DNA of 64,000 nt from positions 105,965,967 to 106,029,966 of the forward strand of contig OX422216.1 of NCBI GenBank assembly GCA_949130495.1, read 5' to 3'. Of the stretch, positions 21,614 through 33,327 are shown one piece after another. The number at the start of each line of letters is the position of its first letter. Position 1 is the first letter of the stretch. The notes beneath the pieces were generated by a model. It saw nothing but the letters and a program-made list of their open reading frames with translations, searched no databases and was not told the origin of the DNA. This stretch comes from Sambucus nigra. Taxonomy: Eukaryota > Streptophyta > Magnoliopsida > Dipsacales > Adoxaceae. The position numbers and the translations under genes were made by a program.

Positions 21614-23004
21614 AGTATAGTGGTGAGTCTGGGTATCGAATCCACAGGGATTTAGGACGTGTGAACGTGATGACAAAGGTAAGGTAGTTTAATCCTAAAG
21701 TTGATATTAAAATAAAAGAAAAGAAAAAGATGATTGATTTTTGGATTTTATATATGAATTAACTAAATTCAATTAAATTAACCTACGCATGAAAAATTAA
21801 CTAACTAAGAAGGAATTAATATGAATGAAGAAATGGGTTAAGAATACACTCCCCCAAACCCTAGTGTGTATGCTAATACAAAATTAGTCATAAATTAGAT
21901 AATTAATCAGACCCAATCTTTAGTACTCCAAAGCATTACATATATGAGGTTCAAGCTCGCATCACACATAATCAAAGAATATGTAAAGCAGTGTCGCAAT
22001 AGTTCACGCGCGTTGCATCCTTAAGCAACCCGGTTACCTAGGGCAAACGAGGTCAAAAGGTCTACAATGGTTGTGAAACTCTACAACACGATCTAATCAC
22101 TTAATTAATTTAAAGGACAAATTTTATTTCTATTCATACCACATCGGGTTGGGTTCATGCATACCCACCCTTAAAAACTTAGCTTAACATGATTAAAGTA
22201 AAAGAAAACTTATTACTGAAAGTGCAGGAATCCATAACTAAATCTAGAAAATTGAGAACATGACTTGAATTGAGATTGGAAAACTAGAAAGCAACAATTG
22301 ATTAAACTAACTATGAAAGCAGTAAAAACAATAAATTAAAATTATTTGCAATGGATGAATGATGAATCTTGAATAGATCTTTAAATCTTGAATAGTAGCC
22401 AAACTTCAAAACTAGGGTTCTTGGATACAAGAATCCTTTAAAAACTAACTACTAGCCTCCTACAACGTGAAATAACAAAATCTCTTTTCTTCCTACTAGG
22501 GTTTGCCCTTTTATATATCTTAAAAATGACTCTTCCCATGTCTCTCCATGTTTTATAACTAATAAAAAGGAATTATATAAGAAATTTCAAGAGTTGAAAC
22601 TCTTCTGCTTCCAGAATTAATTTCAACTTTTGACTTTTTGTCTCCAACTTTAAATGGGCATAACTTCTTCACCGTAGCTCGGATTGGGGTGCCGTTTTTT
22701 TCAATGTTCTTGTAATTTAGAGATCTTCAATTTATAGTTTTCCCCACCTCTGGAATATATATGTAAAATTACAAAAATTCCCTTGAACTCCCCATTTCTT
22801 GCTTTCTTTCACTGTTTTGCATTCTCTTTCGCACTAATTTGCATGAAATACATATAAAGTACATAAGAGATACACAAAAAATGAAATACTTGCCAAAAAG
22901 GTTTAGTAGCATAAATATAAGACAAATCCAAGCTATTTATAATGCAGGGGATCATAAAAATATCAAAATTAAGGGGATAAATGTGAAGAATTTATGCCTA
23001 ATCA
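21614..23004 (-). repeat. 3' LTR of Athila-related element, truncated end
   Basis: Direct repeat of 26020-27511, lacking the last 90-100 bp of the LTR: homology begins at GAGTATAGTGGTGAGTC (21614 versus about 26119). The LTR start ATTTATGCCTAATCA (minus strand TGATTAGGC) is intact at 23004. A minus-strand TATA-like TATATAAAAGG lies near 22510. Confidence 0.85.
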
Positions 23005-23018
23005 AATCCCCCTAACTT
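23005..23018 (-). other. Terminal polypurine tract (Athila-related element)
   Basis: The minus strand reads CTAAGTTAGGGGGATT directly before the LTR start TGATTAGGC. Identical in form to the tract at 42319-42333 in the plus-strand Athila element. Confidence 0.8.
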
Positions 23019-24531
23019 AGTACTTTGCGCGTCCCAAGCAATGTAAGAGAAATGGGTTGACTTTTGAAATTCATTTTATTAAAATAAAATTCCACTTTTA
23101 CAGGCAAGCGATTGCATTGAGCATATACAATAAGCCTTTAAACCCCTAGGTTACCCTAGTAGGATGAGTTTTGTCTCGTGAGGGTTTGGAGTGAATACAC
23201 TCAAATAAATATCAAAATACTTAAAAATTGTACAATTTAAACTTTTCGAAAAATAATCACCATAAATTCATATTCAAATGTCTCAAACCATAGTGTGTGT
23301 GCAAAGCTAGAAATTAAACCTCAAATTTCCACTGATTGAGCATTACGTTACTTTTCAAAAATTCGTTTTGATTCAAATTCTTACGAATTCACTCACAAAC
23401 GAATCACTCGGATTATGGTTTTTTTCTCTCGGTATGCATGATATAAAGAGTAAATATAATGGACACAATTTCACGCATACAAAATTTTAAAGAAGGAAAT
23501 ATATGGTGAAAAGATCTCATCATCGGAATACAGTTATTAGAAAACAGGAAACATCATCTCTTAATCACACAATTTTAATCTCTTTTTATTATCTTTCCAT
23601 GTCTTAGCTCTCCATGCAGTAATGAATTTCACCATTCGGACTAGGTTAGGACTTTTCGGGTTAAAAAGTGTAAAGGGTAAAAATGGGAATGGATGGAATG
23701 TTCAGAATTGGAAAATGTCCTTATGACGTCCATTAATGCTTTTTCGGGCATTTGCTCATTTTTCTCTTTCTTTTTCTATTTTCATTTTTTTCTTTTTTTT
23801 TCTTTTCTTGCCCTTTTTTTTACACACTTTGGACTTACTTGATGAATTTCCAATTTTTCACAATTTCGGGCTATTTGGGTTTTTTAGGTTATCAAACGAA
23901 AGGGAAATATTTTATTAGGCTCAAAGTGGGTTGCAAAGGGATACTTTTTTCATAATTTTATTATGGCTAATATTTTTGGGTTAAATAAAAGAGGGCCTAC
24001 TTCATTGTCTAAATTTCTAATCACATTACCATATGCATCTCGAGATTAATTAAGTTTAGAGATATATTTAGCATGCATTTCGAGACAACATTTCACACAT
24101 TTCTCATAACCGATCAAAACAAAGGATTGAGATCATCAACGACTTATTAAAATGTTGAAAAGAACTTTGAGTTAATCATTAACTCGAATTGATTTAAAAA
24201 CTCATAAAAAATTGAAAGACTCGAAATCTCACCGGGTTGTATCAATCTCCATACTTATTCATTAAGTCGTCAATTTTCTTTCAATTTCTATCTTTGGTCA
24301 ATTTTGGCTTAGTGCATTTTGATTATTAACAATTTGAGACTTTAAATAGAATAAAGGTGATATTTTGAAAATTTTAAATTCCAAATTTATTTATTTTGAA
24401 GAAAAATATTTTTGGCTTTTTTCAAATTTTTTTATTTTTTTTGAAATTTTTGAAATTTTCTAAAAAAAAACACACTTGGAAAGAACATGTGATCGAATTA
24501 ATGAATCTAAACAATAAACGGGAAGAATATC
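23019..24531 (-). other. Conserved noncoding 3' region between two purine tracts
   Basis: AT-rich region with no ORF. It is the counterpart, in reverse complement, of 40811-42318 in the plus-strand Athila element; shared pieces include the run around AAAACGAATTTTTG (about 23355 versus 41943) and the CCTAGGTTACCCTAGTAGGA region (about 23143 versus 42165-42185). The two copies are diverged but collinear. Confidence 0.65.
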
Positions 24532-24545
24532 CCACACCCCCTAAC
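24532..24545 (-). other. Inner (second) polypurine tract
   Basis: The minus strand reads TAAGTTAGGGGGTGTG, preceded by a segment with GAGGACAATGCAA, as in the plus-strand element at 40780-40810. It lies about 1.5 kb from the terminal tract in both elements. Confidence 0.65.
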
Positions 24546-25158
24546 TTAAATGTTGCATTGTCCTCAATGCGAATCAAGAACACAACATAAAGAGAGGAAA
24601 AGAAAGATATTACCCAAATGGAGCGATCCCCGATGAGTGCAAGTCCATTGAATCTACAAAACATGTTAGAACCAAGCATAACAAAAAGAATAACAAAAAC
24701 TTTAACTAATTACTCTAAACTATAAAAAAAAAGAAAAGGAAACATAAAAAGATAATTATGTACAACCTACGATTTGAACTTCTAATAAGTTATACACTAG
24801 AAGTAAAAAGATTTGAGGGTCCACCCAAAATACAATTTGACTTTGAGGGGTAATCAGTGTACCCTCATTAGGATGCATGCCTCCTAAAAAATAAGAATTT
24901 CGTTTAAACAACGGAAGGCATGTGTAAGGCGAAAAAATGGACCATCACCAATTACTATTTTTAAAGGGATGATGGGTGAAAAATACAATTGGGATCAAAG
25001 AAAAATAGAATCCCCTCCCAAAGATTTTTCAAGTAGTATGGGAAGAGGGGAACACAAAGGGGAAGAATCTATCTTGGAAACCAATTCAGGCAAAGATTCC
25101 TCGTCGATAAAAGTTTTAACTGTTTCAAAAGTTACAACCAACTCATGGGAATCAAAAT
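24546..25158 (-). other. Internal region without recognisable gene
   Basis: Sequence between the unknown ORF and the inner purine tract. Only short frames are seen, on both strands, and none has a recognisable motif. Confidence 0.4.
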
Positions 25159-25902
25159 TCAATTCATCTCCCAAATTTTTTCAGTTAGAACGGGAGGTAG
25201 TGCATGTGTAAGTGAATAACCCATAAGATGAAGCATCTCAAACAAATATTCTCGTTCAAGAATCGCGTCAACATTCTCAAGAATTTCATTCGATTCTTGT
25301 GATGGAGTTAACGGTTCGATAATAGTGGGGACACAAGGAAACGAAGGATCTTCAACCTCAATAGATTTTGAAATATTTATAAGAGGTTGAGATTCAAAAG
25401 TACTTGGATCACTCTTAATGATTTCGTCCTCAAAAGTGTTAGGTGAAGCGCAAGTCTCGCCTTACTTTAAGCTTTTCAGATAAGCACCAGTCTCCTTGCT
25501 AGTTTCTCTAATTTTCAACTCTGGAGCAGCAAGGTCATCAAATTTCTTTTTGCTAATAAGCAAGAGTTCTTCCAAAGTAGGCTTCCTTGGTTCTAGCACC
25601 TCGAATTCCTCATTTGGTCAAAAACTTACTTCATCTTCAAAAATATCTAAAGAAAAATCCCCATTGGGTTCAAATAATGCATCTAACTCTTGCTCCCAAT
25701 AACGATTTTTTTCTCGATATTCGTTTTCAAGTCTTTCTTCTTCAAGAAATTCATTTTGATAAATTTGGATGGCATTAGCACTGGGCTTGTATTTATGAGA
25801 CTCATCTTTAGTGATAATGATCCAATGTTCATAAGTCTTGAGCGCCTCCTCCTCACTATTATCATAACAATTAAAGCCACCAAAAGAGTTAAAGTAAGAC
25901 AT
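25159..25902 (-). pseudogene. Unrecognised acidic ORF in the gag position, two in-frame stops
   Basis: One frame of 247 codons from the ATG at 25902 to TGA at 25161-25159, interrupted by TGA at about 25620-25618 and TAA at 25464-25462. The first 94 residues begin MSYFNSFGGFNCYDNSEEEA and are rich in Glu, Asp and Tyr. Beyond the first stop the frame stays protein-like (EPRKPTLEELLLISKKKFDD, then an acidic Ser/Pro-rich stretch). There is no zinc knuckle, protease site or RT motif, and I do not recognise the family. It starts about 100 bp after the PBS, where gag normally begins. It could be a captured gene, a divergent gag, or an extra ORF typical of one Athila sublineage. Confidence 0.5.
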
Positions 25903-25999
25903 TTCAAATTGGGCAATTCAAGAACGTGACACCCATATTTCTGATTTTTTTTAAGGTCAAATTCGGGATTAACCGACCTAACCTAAAGTCTACCTAATT

Positions 26000-26016
26000 C
26001 CCCAGCAACGACGCCA
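26000..26016 (-). other. Primer-binding site (tRNA-Asp type) of Athila-related element
   Basis: The minus strand reads TGGCGTCGTTGCTGGGG, close to the Athila PBS TGGCGCCGTTGCCGGGG. Three bases separate it from the LTR end. Confidence 0.82.
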
Positions 26017-26019
26017 TTT

Positions 26020-27511
26020 TGATCGAGTGGAAAAATCGAGCGTCCATGTAAATACGCTAGTCGTTGTTATCGACTTTCAACCGCAATATAAAAACCTAAA
26101 CTTTAACTACACTCTTGCGGAGTATAGTGGTGAGTCTGGGTATCGAATCCACAGGGAGTTAGGACGTGTGAACATGACGACAAAGGTAAGGTAGTTTTAT
26201 TCTAAAGTTGATATTAAAATAAAAGAAAAGAAAAAGATGATTGATTTTTCGATTTTATCTTTGAATTAACTAAATTCAATTAAGTTAACCTACGCATGAA
26301 AAATTAACTATCTAAGAAGGAGTTAATATGAATGAAGAAATGGGTTAAGAATACACTCCCCCAAACCCTAGTGTGTATGCCAGTACAAAATTAGTCATAA
26401 ATTAGATAATTGATCAGGCCCAGTCTTTAGTACTCCAAAGCGTTACATATATGAGGTTCAAGACCGCATCATACATAATCAAAGAATGTGTAAAGAAGTG
26501 TCATAATAGTTCACGCGCGTTGCATCCTTAAGCACCCCAGTTACCTAGGGCAAATGAGGTCAAAAGATCTACAATGGTTGTGAAACTATACAACACGATC
26601 TAATCACTTATTTAAATTAGAGGACAAATTTTATATCTATGCATACCACATAGGGTTGGGTTCATGCATCCCCACCCTTAAAAACTTAGCTTAACATGAT
26701 TAAAGTAAAAGAAAACTTAAAACTGAAAATGGAGGAATCCATAACCAAATCTAGAAAATTGAGAACATGACTTGAATTGGGATTGGAAAACTAGAAAGCA
26801 ACCATTAATTAAACTAACTATGAAAGCAGTAAAAACAATAAATTAAAATTACTTGCAATAGATGAATGATGAATCTTGAATAGATCTTTAAATCTTGAAT
26901 AGTAGCCAAACTTCAAAACTAGGGTTCTTGGATACAAGAATCCTTTAAAAACTAACTACTAGCCTCCTACAACGTGAAGTACCAAAACCTCTTTTCTTCC
27001 TGCTAGGGTTTGACCTTTTATACATCTCAAAAATGACTCTTCCCATGCCTCTCTACATTTTACAACTAATAAAAAGGAATTATATGAGAAATTTCAAGAG
27101 TTGAAACTCTTCAGCTTCCAGAGTTAATTTTAACTTTTGACTTTCTATCTCCAACTTTAAATGGGCATAACTTCATCACCGTAGCTCGGATTGGGGTGCC
27201 GTTTTTCCAATGTTCTTGTAATTTAAATCTCTTAAACTTTCTAGTTTTCCCCACCTCCGGAATATATATGTAAAATTACGAAAATGCCCTTGAACCTCCC
27301 ATTTCTTGCTTTCCTTCACTATTATGCATTCTCTTTCGCACTAATTTGCATGAAATACCTGTAAAGTACATAAGAGATACACAAAATACGAAATACTTGC
27401 TAAAAAGGGTTAGTATCATAAATATAAGACAAATCCAAGCTATTTACAATGCACGGGATCATAAAAATACCGAAATTAAGGGGATAAATGTGAAGAATTT
27501 ATGCCTAATCA
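26020..27511 (-). repeat. 5' LTR of Athila-related element
   Basis: 1492 bp. On the minus strand it starts TGATTAGGCATAAATTC (27511) and ends ...CTCGATCA (26020). A TATA-like TATAAAAGG on the minus strand near 27015-27024 could be the LTR promoter. Its first 20 or so bases match the LTR of the plus-strand Athila element. Confidence 0.85.
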
Positions 27512-27690
27512 CAATGGAGATTACTCTTGTGAAAATTTGGATTGAGATCATCTAACTCAGCAAATTCATCAAAATCCTCCTTAAAGACACAAATTGGATA
27601 TCTCCTCCATAGAAAATAATATGGTCATAAGGAAAATACAAGTGGTTGATATTGATTTCTTTGCATTTGGGGTGGAAGTTGAAGGTAGGC
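27512..27690 (-). pseudogene. LINE 3 reverse transcriptase fragment (left piece)
   Basis: The minus strand reads PTFNFHPKCKEININHLYF and on through a degenerate FADD region (FPYDHIIF), matching LINE 2 RT (FHPTCQHLSINHLWFVDELIIF). It continues the LINE 3 RT that stops at 43915; the two pieces are separated by the Athila element, whose TSD TAGGC lies at 27686-27690 and 43915-43919. The left side is cut by the Athila-related element. Confidence 0.8.
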
Positions 27691-29270
27691 TGATTAGGCA
27701 TAAATTCTTCCTAATTTATCCCTTGATTTAGTTACTTTTAGCACCTCGAACAACGTAATTGAGTTGAATTTATCTCAAAAACTTCTTACTGACTGATCCT
27801 AATGAGTACACCGAGTTTCTAATATTTTGTAGTGATTTTACAGGTATTTGATGTCAAGAAACGAAAGAAGGAAATCGGAAGAATCAAGAAAGAAAGAAGG
27901 AAAAGTCAAAAGAGCAAAAGTTGAATTTCTACCCGGAATTTAGATGAGGTAAATAAAGAGAAGTCGAGGACATCTCATTTACGAGCACATAGGAAGAAAC
28001 GACACCTCAATCGGAGTCCCAAAACAAAAGATATGAGCAGTTAAAGTTGAACCAAAAAGTCAAATAGGCAGACCGGTCCGCCCATACCCCGGACCGGTCC
28101 GCTTTGCCAAACTCCAGAACACCCCAGACCACAAGCAAACCGAAGAAGGAAAAAATAAAAGGAACCGATCCGCCCCAAAATAAAAAGAACCGATACGACT
28201 TGGAGGCAGACCGGTCCGCCTAAGGCCCGGATCGGTCCGGGCTTCGAGATTTGCAAATCCTCTCTCTTCCTAAAAAGACTCCTAATGCAGCTGAAACTAC
28301 GAAATTGTTGTAGGGTATAAAAACACGATTTACTATTGTTATTGGGACGGGGGAATTAGTAGGATTTTCCTCTCTTTTTCCAGAAACCCTAGTTTAGCTA
28401 ACCATTTCAGTTTTAATAAAAAGATTGAAGATTTATTCAGTGATTTTAGTGATTACCAGTTTCATTCATTGTTGCAATTACTGCGTTGGTGATTTTAGTG
28501 AGTTATTTCTTCTTTTCAATTTCATTCTACATTAATATGCAAGGTTCCTTAGATTAATTATGAATTCCTGCACATCAATCACTGTTTCCACCACTTTCAT
28601 CATGCTAGGCTAGATTTTCTAAGGCTGGGGTACATGAACCCAGCCTAATGTGTTAATTGTACGTGTATAACATTAATCCTCTGAATTTAATGATTGAATA
28701 CGATCGTATTGCATAGGAATATAACAATTGTAGGTCTTTATATCTCGTTTGCCTCTGGGTAATCGTGATGATTTAGAATGCAATTCGAGTGTTACTATAG
28801 CAATACCGATTTACTCCTCCTCATATTAGGTATGACGCGGGCTTGAACCTCGTATACATAATGCGTGGGAGTAATAAATTCAGGGTCAAATCAATCAGTT
28901 AAATTTATGATTAGTATTATAACTGCAATACACTAGGGTTGGGGAATTGTATTCCCATCCTGTTTTTCTCATCATTTAAACAAAAGTTTCAAACCATCTT
29001 TCATTCATAATTTAGGTAGATTAATATAGTTGCATTTCTTCATAATTTCATTATTGCATTTAGCTGTAATCAATCTCAAAACCAAATCAATTTTTCCTTT
29101 TCTTGTTAGAGTCAAAGTTAGGGTTTCTCCGTCTTTTCCCGTCGTCACAACTCTATTGTCCTTTTTCCCTGAGGATCGATACCCGACTTACTGGGATTAT
29201 TACTTGAGAGACAGGCTTGCACTTGAGCCTAGAGTGAACGCATTTCTGAGACACATTTTCAGTCGCGTCG
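27691..29270 (+). repeat. Athila 5' LTR
   Basis: 1580 bp, starting TGATTAGGCATAAATTCTTCC and ending ...TTTTCAGTCGCGTCG; the 3' copy ends in CA, so the final base is changed here. The flanking TSD TAGGC is at 27686-27690. It contains the GGACCGGTCC palindrome cluster and a TATA box. Strong similarity to 42334-43914 with scattered substitutions implies a moderately recent insertion. Confidence 0.9.
28071..28323 (+). promoter_or_regulatory. LTR promoter module: GGACCGGTCC cluster plus TATA
   Basis: Palindromes or near-palindromes of ACCGGTCC at 28071, 28091, 28161 (degenerate), 28189 (degenerate), 28208 and 28227, followed by TATAAAAA at 28316-28323. Same layout in the 3' LTR (42714-42966) and, in part, upstream of ORF3 (39068-39385). 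Promoter function is inferred. Confidence 0.6.
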
Positions 29271-29378
29271 AGTCAATCCAAAGCTTTGACCAAAAATCTC
29301 CACAAAAAAAAAATCCAAAAATATATAAAATTTTTTAAAAAGCACAAAAAGATTCACCACCATCTTTCAAAAGTTTTA

Positions 29379-30657
29379 ATGCAAAATTCCACTCCCACAC
29401 CTCATAATACTCCAACCAACATTCACGAAAATCCAATAGTTGAGTATAACCCCGATAGCCCACACACTCCAAATGCCCCACAGTTCTGGATTCCACCTCC
29501 CACACCGTCACACTCAATCTCTAATAACACTCCGTTTTCCTTCGTAGGACACACCTCCGAACACACCTCGAGCACACCAAGTGAGATCACCGAGTCCTTA
29601 AGAGAGAGGGAGATGTAGCAACACGGTAGTGCAGCTGCTAGTGAGGAAGAGCCCCCATACCGTCCGCTGAGAGAATTCTTATATCCCGAGCGCACTGTCA
29701 GTCCGGGATGCATTATACTCCCATATAATGCCGGCAATTCCGTTTCAAAAATGGGATGATCCTGATGCTACCTCATTACCATGGTATGGATTCTGAAAAT
29801 CCATACCTCCATATAGGGAATTTGAGGATGTGTGCGATACTCTCAATGATCAAACTTGCACCCAAGAGGTGATCCGCCTCAAACTCTTCCCTTTCTCGCT
29901 CAAAGATAAAGCTAAGACCTGGCTATGGTCTTTACCTCCGAGCTCGATTCCATCTTGGAACGAGTTACAATCGAGATTTCTCAAGAAATTCTTCCCACCA
30001 CATCGAAAAATCTCCATAAAGGCTCAAATTCAAGCGTTCAGACAACCTGAAAATGAGCCATTTCATCGATGTCATGAGCGTTTCAATGAGTTAGTTACTT
30101 TATGCCCCCATCACGGATTTGATGCAGCGCAAATCATCTCTTTTCTCTATAATGGGTTGAATCTCAATTCCAAGCAACTTGTTGAAACCATGGGAAGTGG
30201 TCCCTTTGTCGACTTAGACGCCTAAGATGCGGAGCTTCATTTGAGGTATGTCGCCGAGACTACCCAATCCTAGGATACCTCCGACCCTAATGCTCAAAAT
30301 TGAAATCGTCAAGTGACCACCACTCCGTCAGCGTCCAGCCTATATCATGTAGAAAAGAATTCTATAGCAGACAGTCGGATTGATATTCTTGAGAAATAGA
30401 TGCGAGACCTACGAGGGATATGTGGGAGAGGACTAACTGGATCCATACCGAACCCCGTCGAGAAGGTGTGTGCTATTTGTGAGGTGGACCATTCAACTGA
30501 GGAATGTCCGACGATATCCACCTATAAAGTAATGCTTCAGGAACAAGTTAGTGGTATAGGAGGATTTAAGGGTAATTTCGATTCCACGCACAGGAATTCC
30601 TACAACCCTTCATGGAAAAATCATCCTGGTTTTAGCTATGGGCAATAACATGCCGAA
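29379..30657 (+). pseudogene. gag: Athila gag, broken
   Basis: A Met at 29379 (MQNSTPTPHN) opens a Pro/Ser/Thr-rich N-terminal part. After a stop (about 29616) and a frame change, the capsid core is open at 29830-30225: KLFPFSLKDKAKTWLWSLPP, FLKKFFPPHR and LYNGLN, the standard retrotransposon-gag pattern. A TAA at 30223 and others follow, then a zinc knuckle (CAICEVDHSTEEC, about 30463-30501) with three residues instead of four between the second Cys and His. The frame meets TAA at 30646-30648 and continues into pol in the same frame, as expected for a gag-pol fusion. Confidence 0.82.
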
Positions 30658-33327
30658 GTGAACCATCCTTCGAATGTTGCCCCTCCTCCACCACAACACT
30701 TTCAACAAGCTCCACACATGCAAGGACATGTGCAAGCACCACCACCTCAAGGAAATTATATCCCACCACAGCGGAGAACTCTCGAGGATACCATGAATCA
30801 ATTCATCGCAAACCAGACCGTAACCAATGCCAAATATGATCGTCTGATTGGCGACATAAATGCGAATCTGTCAAAAATACAATCCTCATTGAGTGTTCAA
30901 GAGAAGGGCAAGTTTCCTGCCCAAGGCCAAAGACCTCCCCAAGGTCAAACTAGTGTTAGCTCCACCTCCACTGAACATACGGAGAAATGTCAAGCTGTGA
31001 CCACTCTTCGTAGTGGGAGGGTCGTTGATTTATCACCTCCCCCACACGACACAATAAAATACAAGGAGATTTCGCCCGGCACGAAAGATGCCGAAGATGT
31101 CCCCTTGAATGAGAGTGACAAAGAAGACGCTAGTGAGCCAGAGGTAGTAGTGAAACCACCATCTGCGGCACCGTTTCCTCAAAGGTTGATGCCCTCCCAT
31201 AGAGGAAACCCACGTGAAGACATGCTAGAAGTGCTAAAGCAAGTAAAACTGAATTTACCTTTTCTTGATGCCATTAAGCAAATTCCAGCTTATGGCAAAG
31301 TCATCAAAGATTTGTTCACAGTAAAGAGGAAGATGAAGGTAAAGAAGAATATCTTTCTAGCCCAGAACGTGAGCTCCATTCTACTAAATGACCTCCCGTC
31401 TAAATTCAAAGATCCCGGTGCACCCACCATATCCTGCATCATTGGAGAGAATAAAATCGAAAAAGCCTTACTTGACTTGGGAGCAAGCGTAAATATCCTC
31501 CCTTACTCCATCTATAGGCAACTTGACTTGGGCGACCTCAAGCCCACAAAGGTCACTCTCCAATTTGCATGTTGAACAGTGAAGATCCCACGAGGCATAG
31601 TCGAGGACGTGATCGTCCAAGTTGACACTTTCTACTTTCCGATAGATTTTGTCATTTGGGACACGGAGCCCTCCTTCAACTCGAGCAATCATGTTCCCAT
31701 CATCCTTGGGAACCCTTTCTTAGCTACGGCTAACGCAATCATCAATACTAGGAATGGGCGAATGCAACTCACCTTTGGGAACATGACCTTGGAAACCAAC
31801 ATCTTCCACATAGCCCAAAATGCAGGGGAGGAAGATGATCTTCACGCGGTGAGCCTCATAGATGAGATAGTAGAGGAGTATTTTGAGGAGAATTACTGTG
31901 GTGACGCTTTAGAGTCCTGTTTAGCGGAGAGATACGAGAGTGCGGGGACGTACACCAACTTCGAGAGGGAGGTTGGAGAGTGGAGAAAGATACTCGATGA
32001 GAGTACGTCGGACGAGGACGTGAGAGAGGTTAATTGGGTTTCTAGATTCGAGGAATTACCTTCGAGGGATACACACATGGTTCCCTCCAGTGACAAATTT
32101 CCAACCCTCGAATCAAAGAAACTCCCCTCCCATATTAAATATGCATACCTAGGAGAGGATGAGACATTTCCTGTTGTTATCTCCTCTAGCCTAGACGAAG
32201 GGCAGGAGGGTAAATTATTAAAAATTCTGAGGAAGCACCAAAGTGCTTTTGGTTGGTGCATTGCTGATTTGAAGGGGATAAGTCCTTTGATTTGCACTCA
32301 CAAGATCCATCTCGAAGAGAATGTCAAGCCCTCTAGAGAAATGCAAAGAAGACTGAATCCCAACATGAAAGAAGTTGTGAGAACCGAGATTATCAAATTA
32401 TTGGATGCCGGGATTATCTACCCAATCTCGGATAGCAAGTGGGTAAGCCCTATTCAAGTCGTCCCGAAGAAGTCGGGTATGACTGTGATTGAGAATGCTA
32501 AGGGAGAGCTCGTCCCCCAACGTACTACCATCGGGTGGCGCATTTGCATTGACTACAGGAAACTCAATGCGGGAACTAGGAAAGACCATTTCCCCTTGCC
32601 ATTTATTGATCAAATGCTTGAGAGAGTAGTGGGCATCCTTGATGTTTATTCGGATATAACCACATTGAGGTAGATGTACTTGACCAGGAGAAGACAACCT
32701 TCACTTTCCCTTTTGGTACGTTTGCCTACAAACGTATGCCATTTGGCTTGTGTAATGCACCCACGACCTTTCAAAGGTGCATGTTGAGCTTATTTAGCGG
32801 CATGGTCGAGAGAGGACTCGAAGTGTTCATGGACGATTTCAGCGTTTTTGGCACCTCTTTCGATCATTGCTTAGAAAAGTTGGAAAAAGTACTTACCCAA
32901 TGTGTGGAAAATAACTTAGTGCTGAATTGGGAAAAATGCCATTTCATGGTCACCGAGGGAATAGTTCTTGGCCACATAGTATCATCCAAAGGAATAGAAG
33001 TTGATAGGGCAAAGATCGATGTCATAGATGACCTACCCCCACCAGAATCGCTTAAGGACGTGCGCTCTTTCTTGGGCCACGCGGGGTTTTATCGAAGGTT
33101 CATTAAGGACTTTAGCGCCATCGCTAGACCTTTAAGCAACCTACTCATGAAGGACACCCCATTCGAGTGGACGGAAGCATGCCAAAGCTCTTTTAAAAAA
33201 TTGAAAAACATGCTTGTGTCCGCTCCCATCATGCAAGTTCCAGATTGGTCCTTACCGTTCGAACTAATGTGTGATGCAAGTGATTATGCAATCAGGGATG
33301 TTTTGGGCCAACGAAAAGATAAGAAAG
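30658..33327 (+). pseudogene. pol: Athila pol, first part: protease, RT, start of RNase H
   Basis: The protease motif ALLDLGASVNILPYSIYRQL (about 31467-31524) keeps the DLGA site. TGA at 31573-31575 breaks the frame. RT follows: IDYRKLN, DHFPLPFIDQM and the first catalytic Asp in GILDVYSD (about 32637), a frameshift near 32650-32670, then FGTFAYKRMPFGLCNAPTTF, the catalytic FMDDFSVFG box (about 32831) and LGHIVSSKGIEVD. RNase H begins LPFELMCDASDYA and is cut after KKAH by the solo LTR insertion at 33333. Confidence 0.88.

Larger units (their letters stand above)
21614..27511 (-). mobile_element. Athila-related non-autonomous LTR retrotransposon
   Basis: Read on the minus strand: 5' LTR 27511-26020, tRNA-Asp-type PBS 26016-26000, an unrecognised ORF 25902-25159, about 0.6 kb of unread sequence, an inner polypurine tract near 24545, a 1.5-kb noncoding 3' region, the terminal polypurine tract at 23005-23018 and a slightly truncated 3' LTR 23004-21614. 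No gag or pol domain is visible; the internal region is only 3.0 kb. The LTR start, 3' region and both purine tracts match the Athila element at 27691-43914, which points to that lineage as the likely helper. Confidence 0.8.

Noticed and set aside
29030..29338. ORF of 102 aa across the Athila LTR end
   Set aside because: LTR read-through; the homologous frame in the 3' LTR runs into LINE sequence, and no motif is seen.
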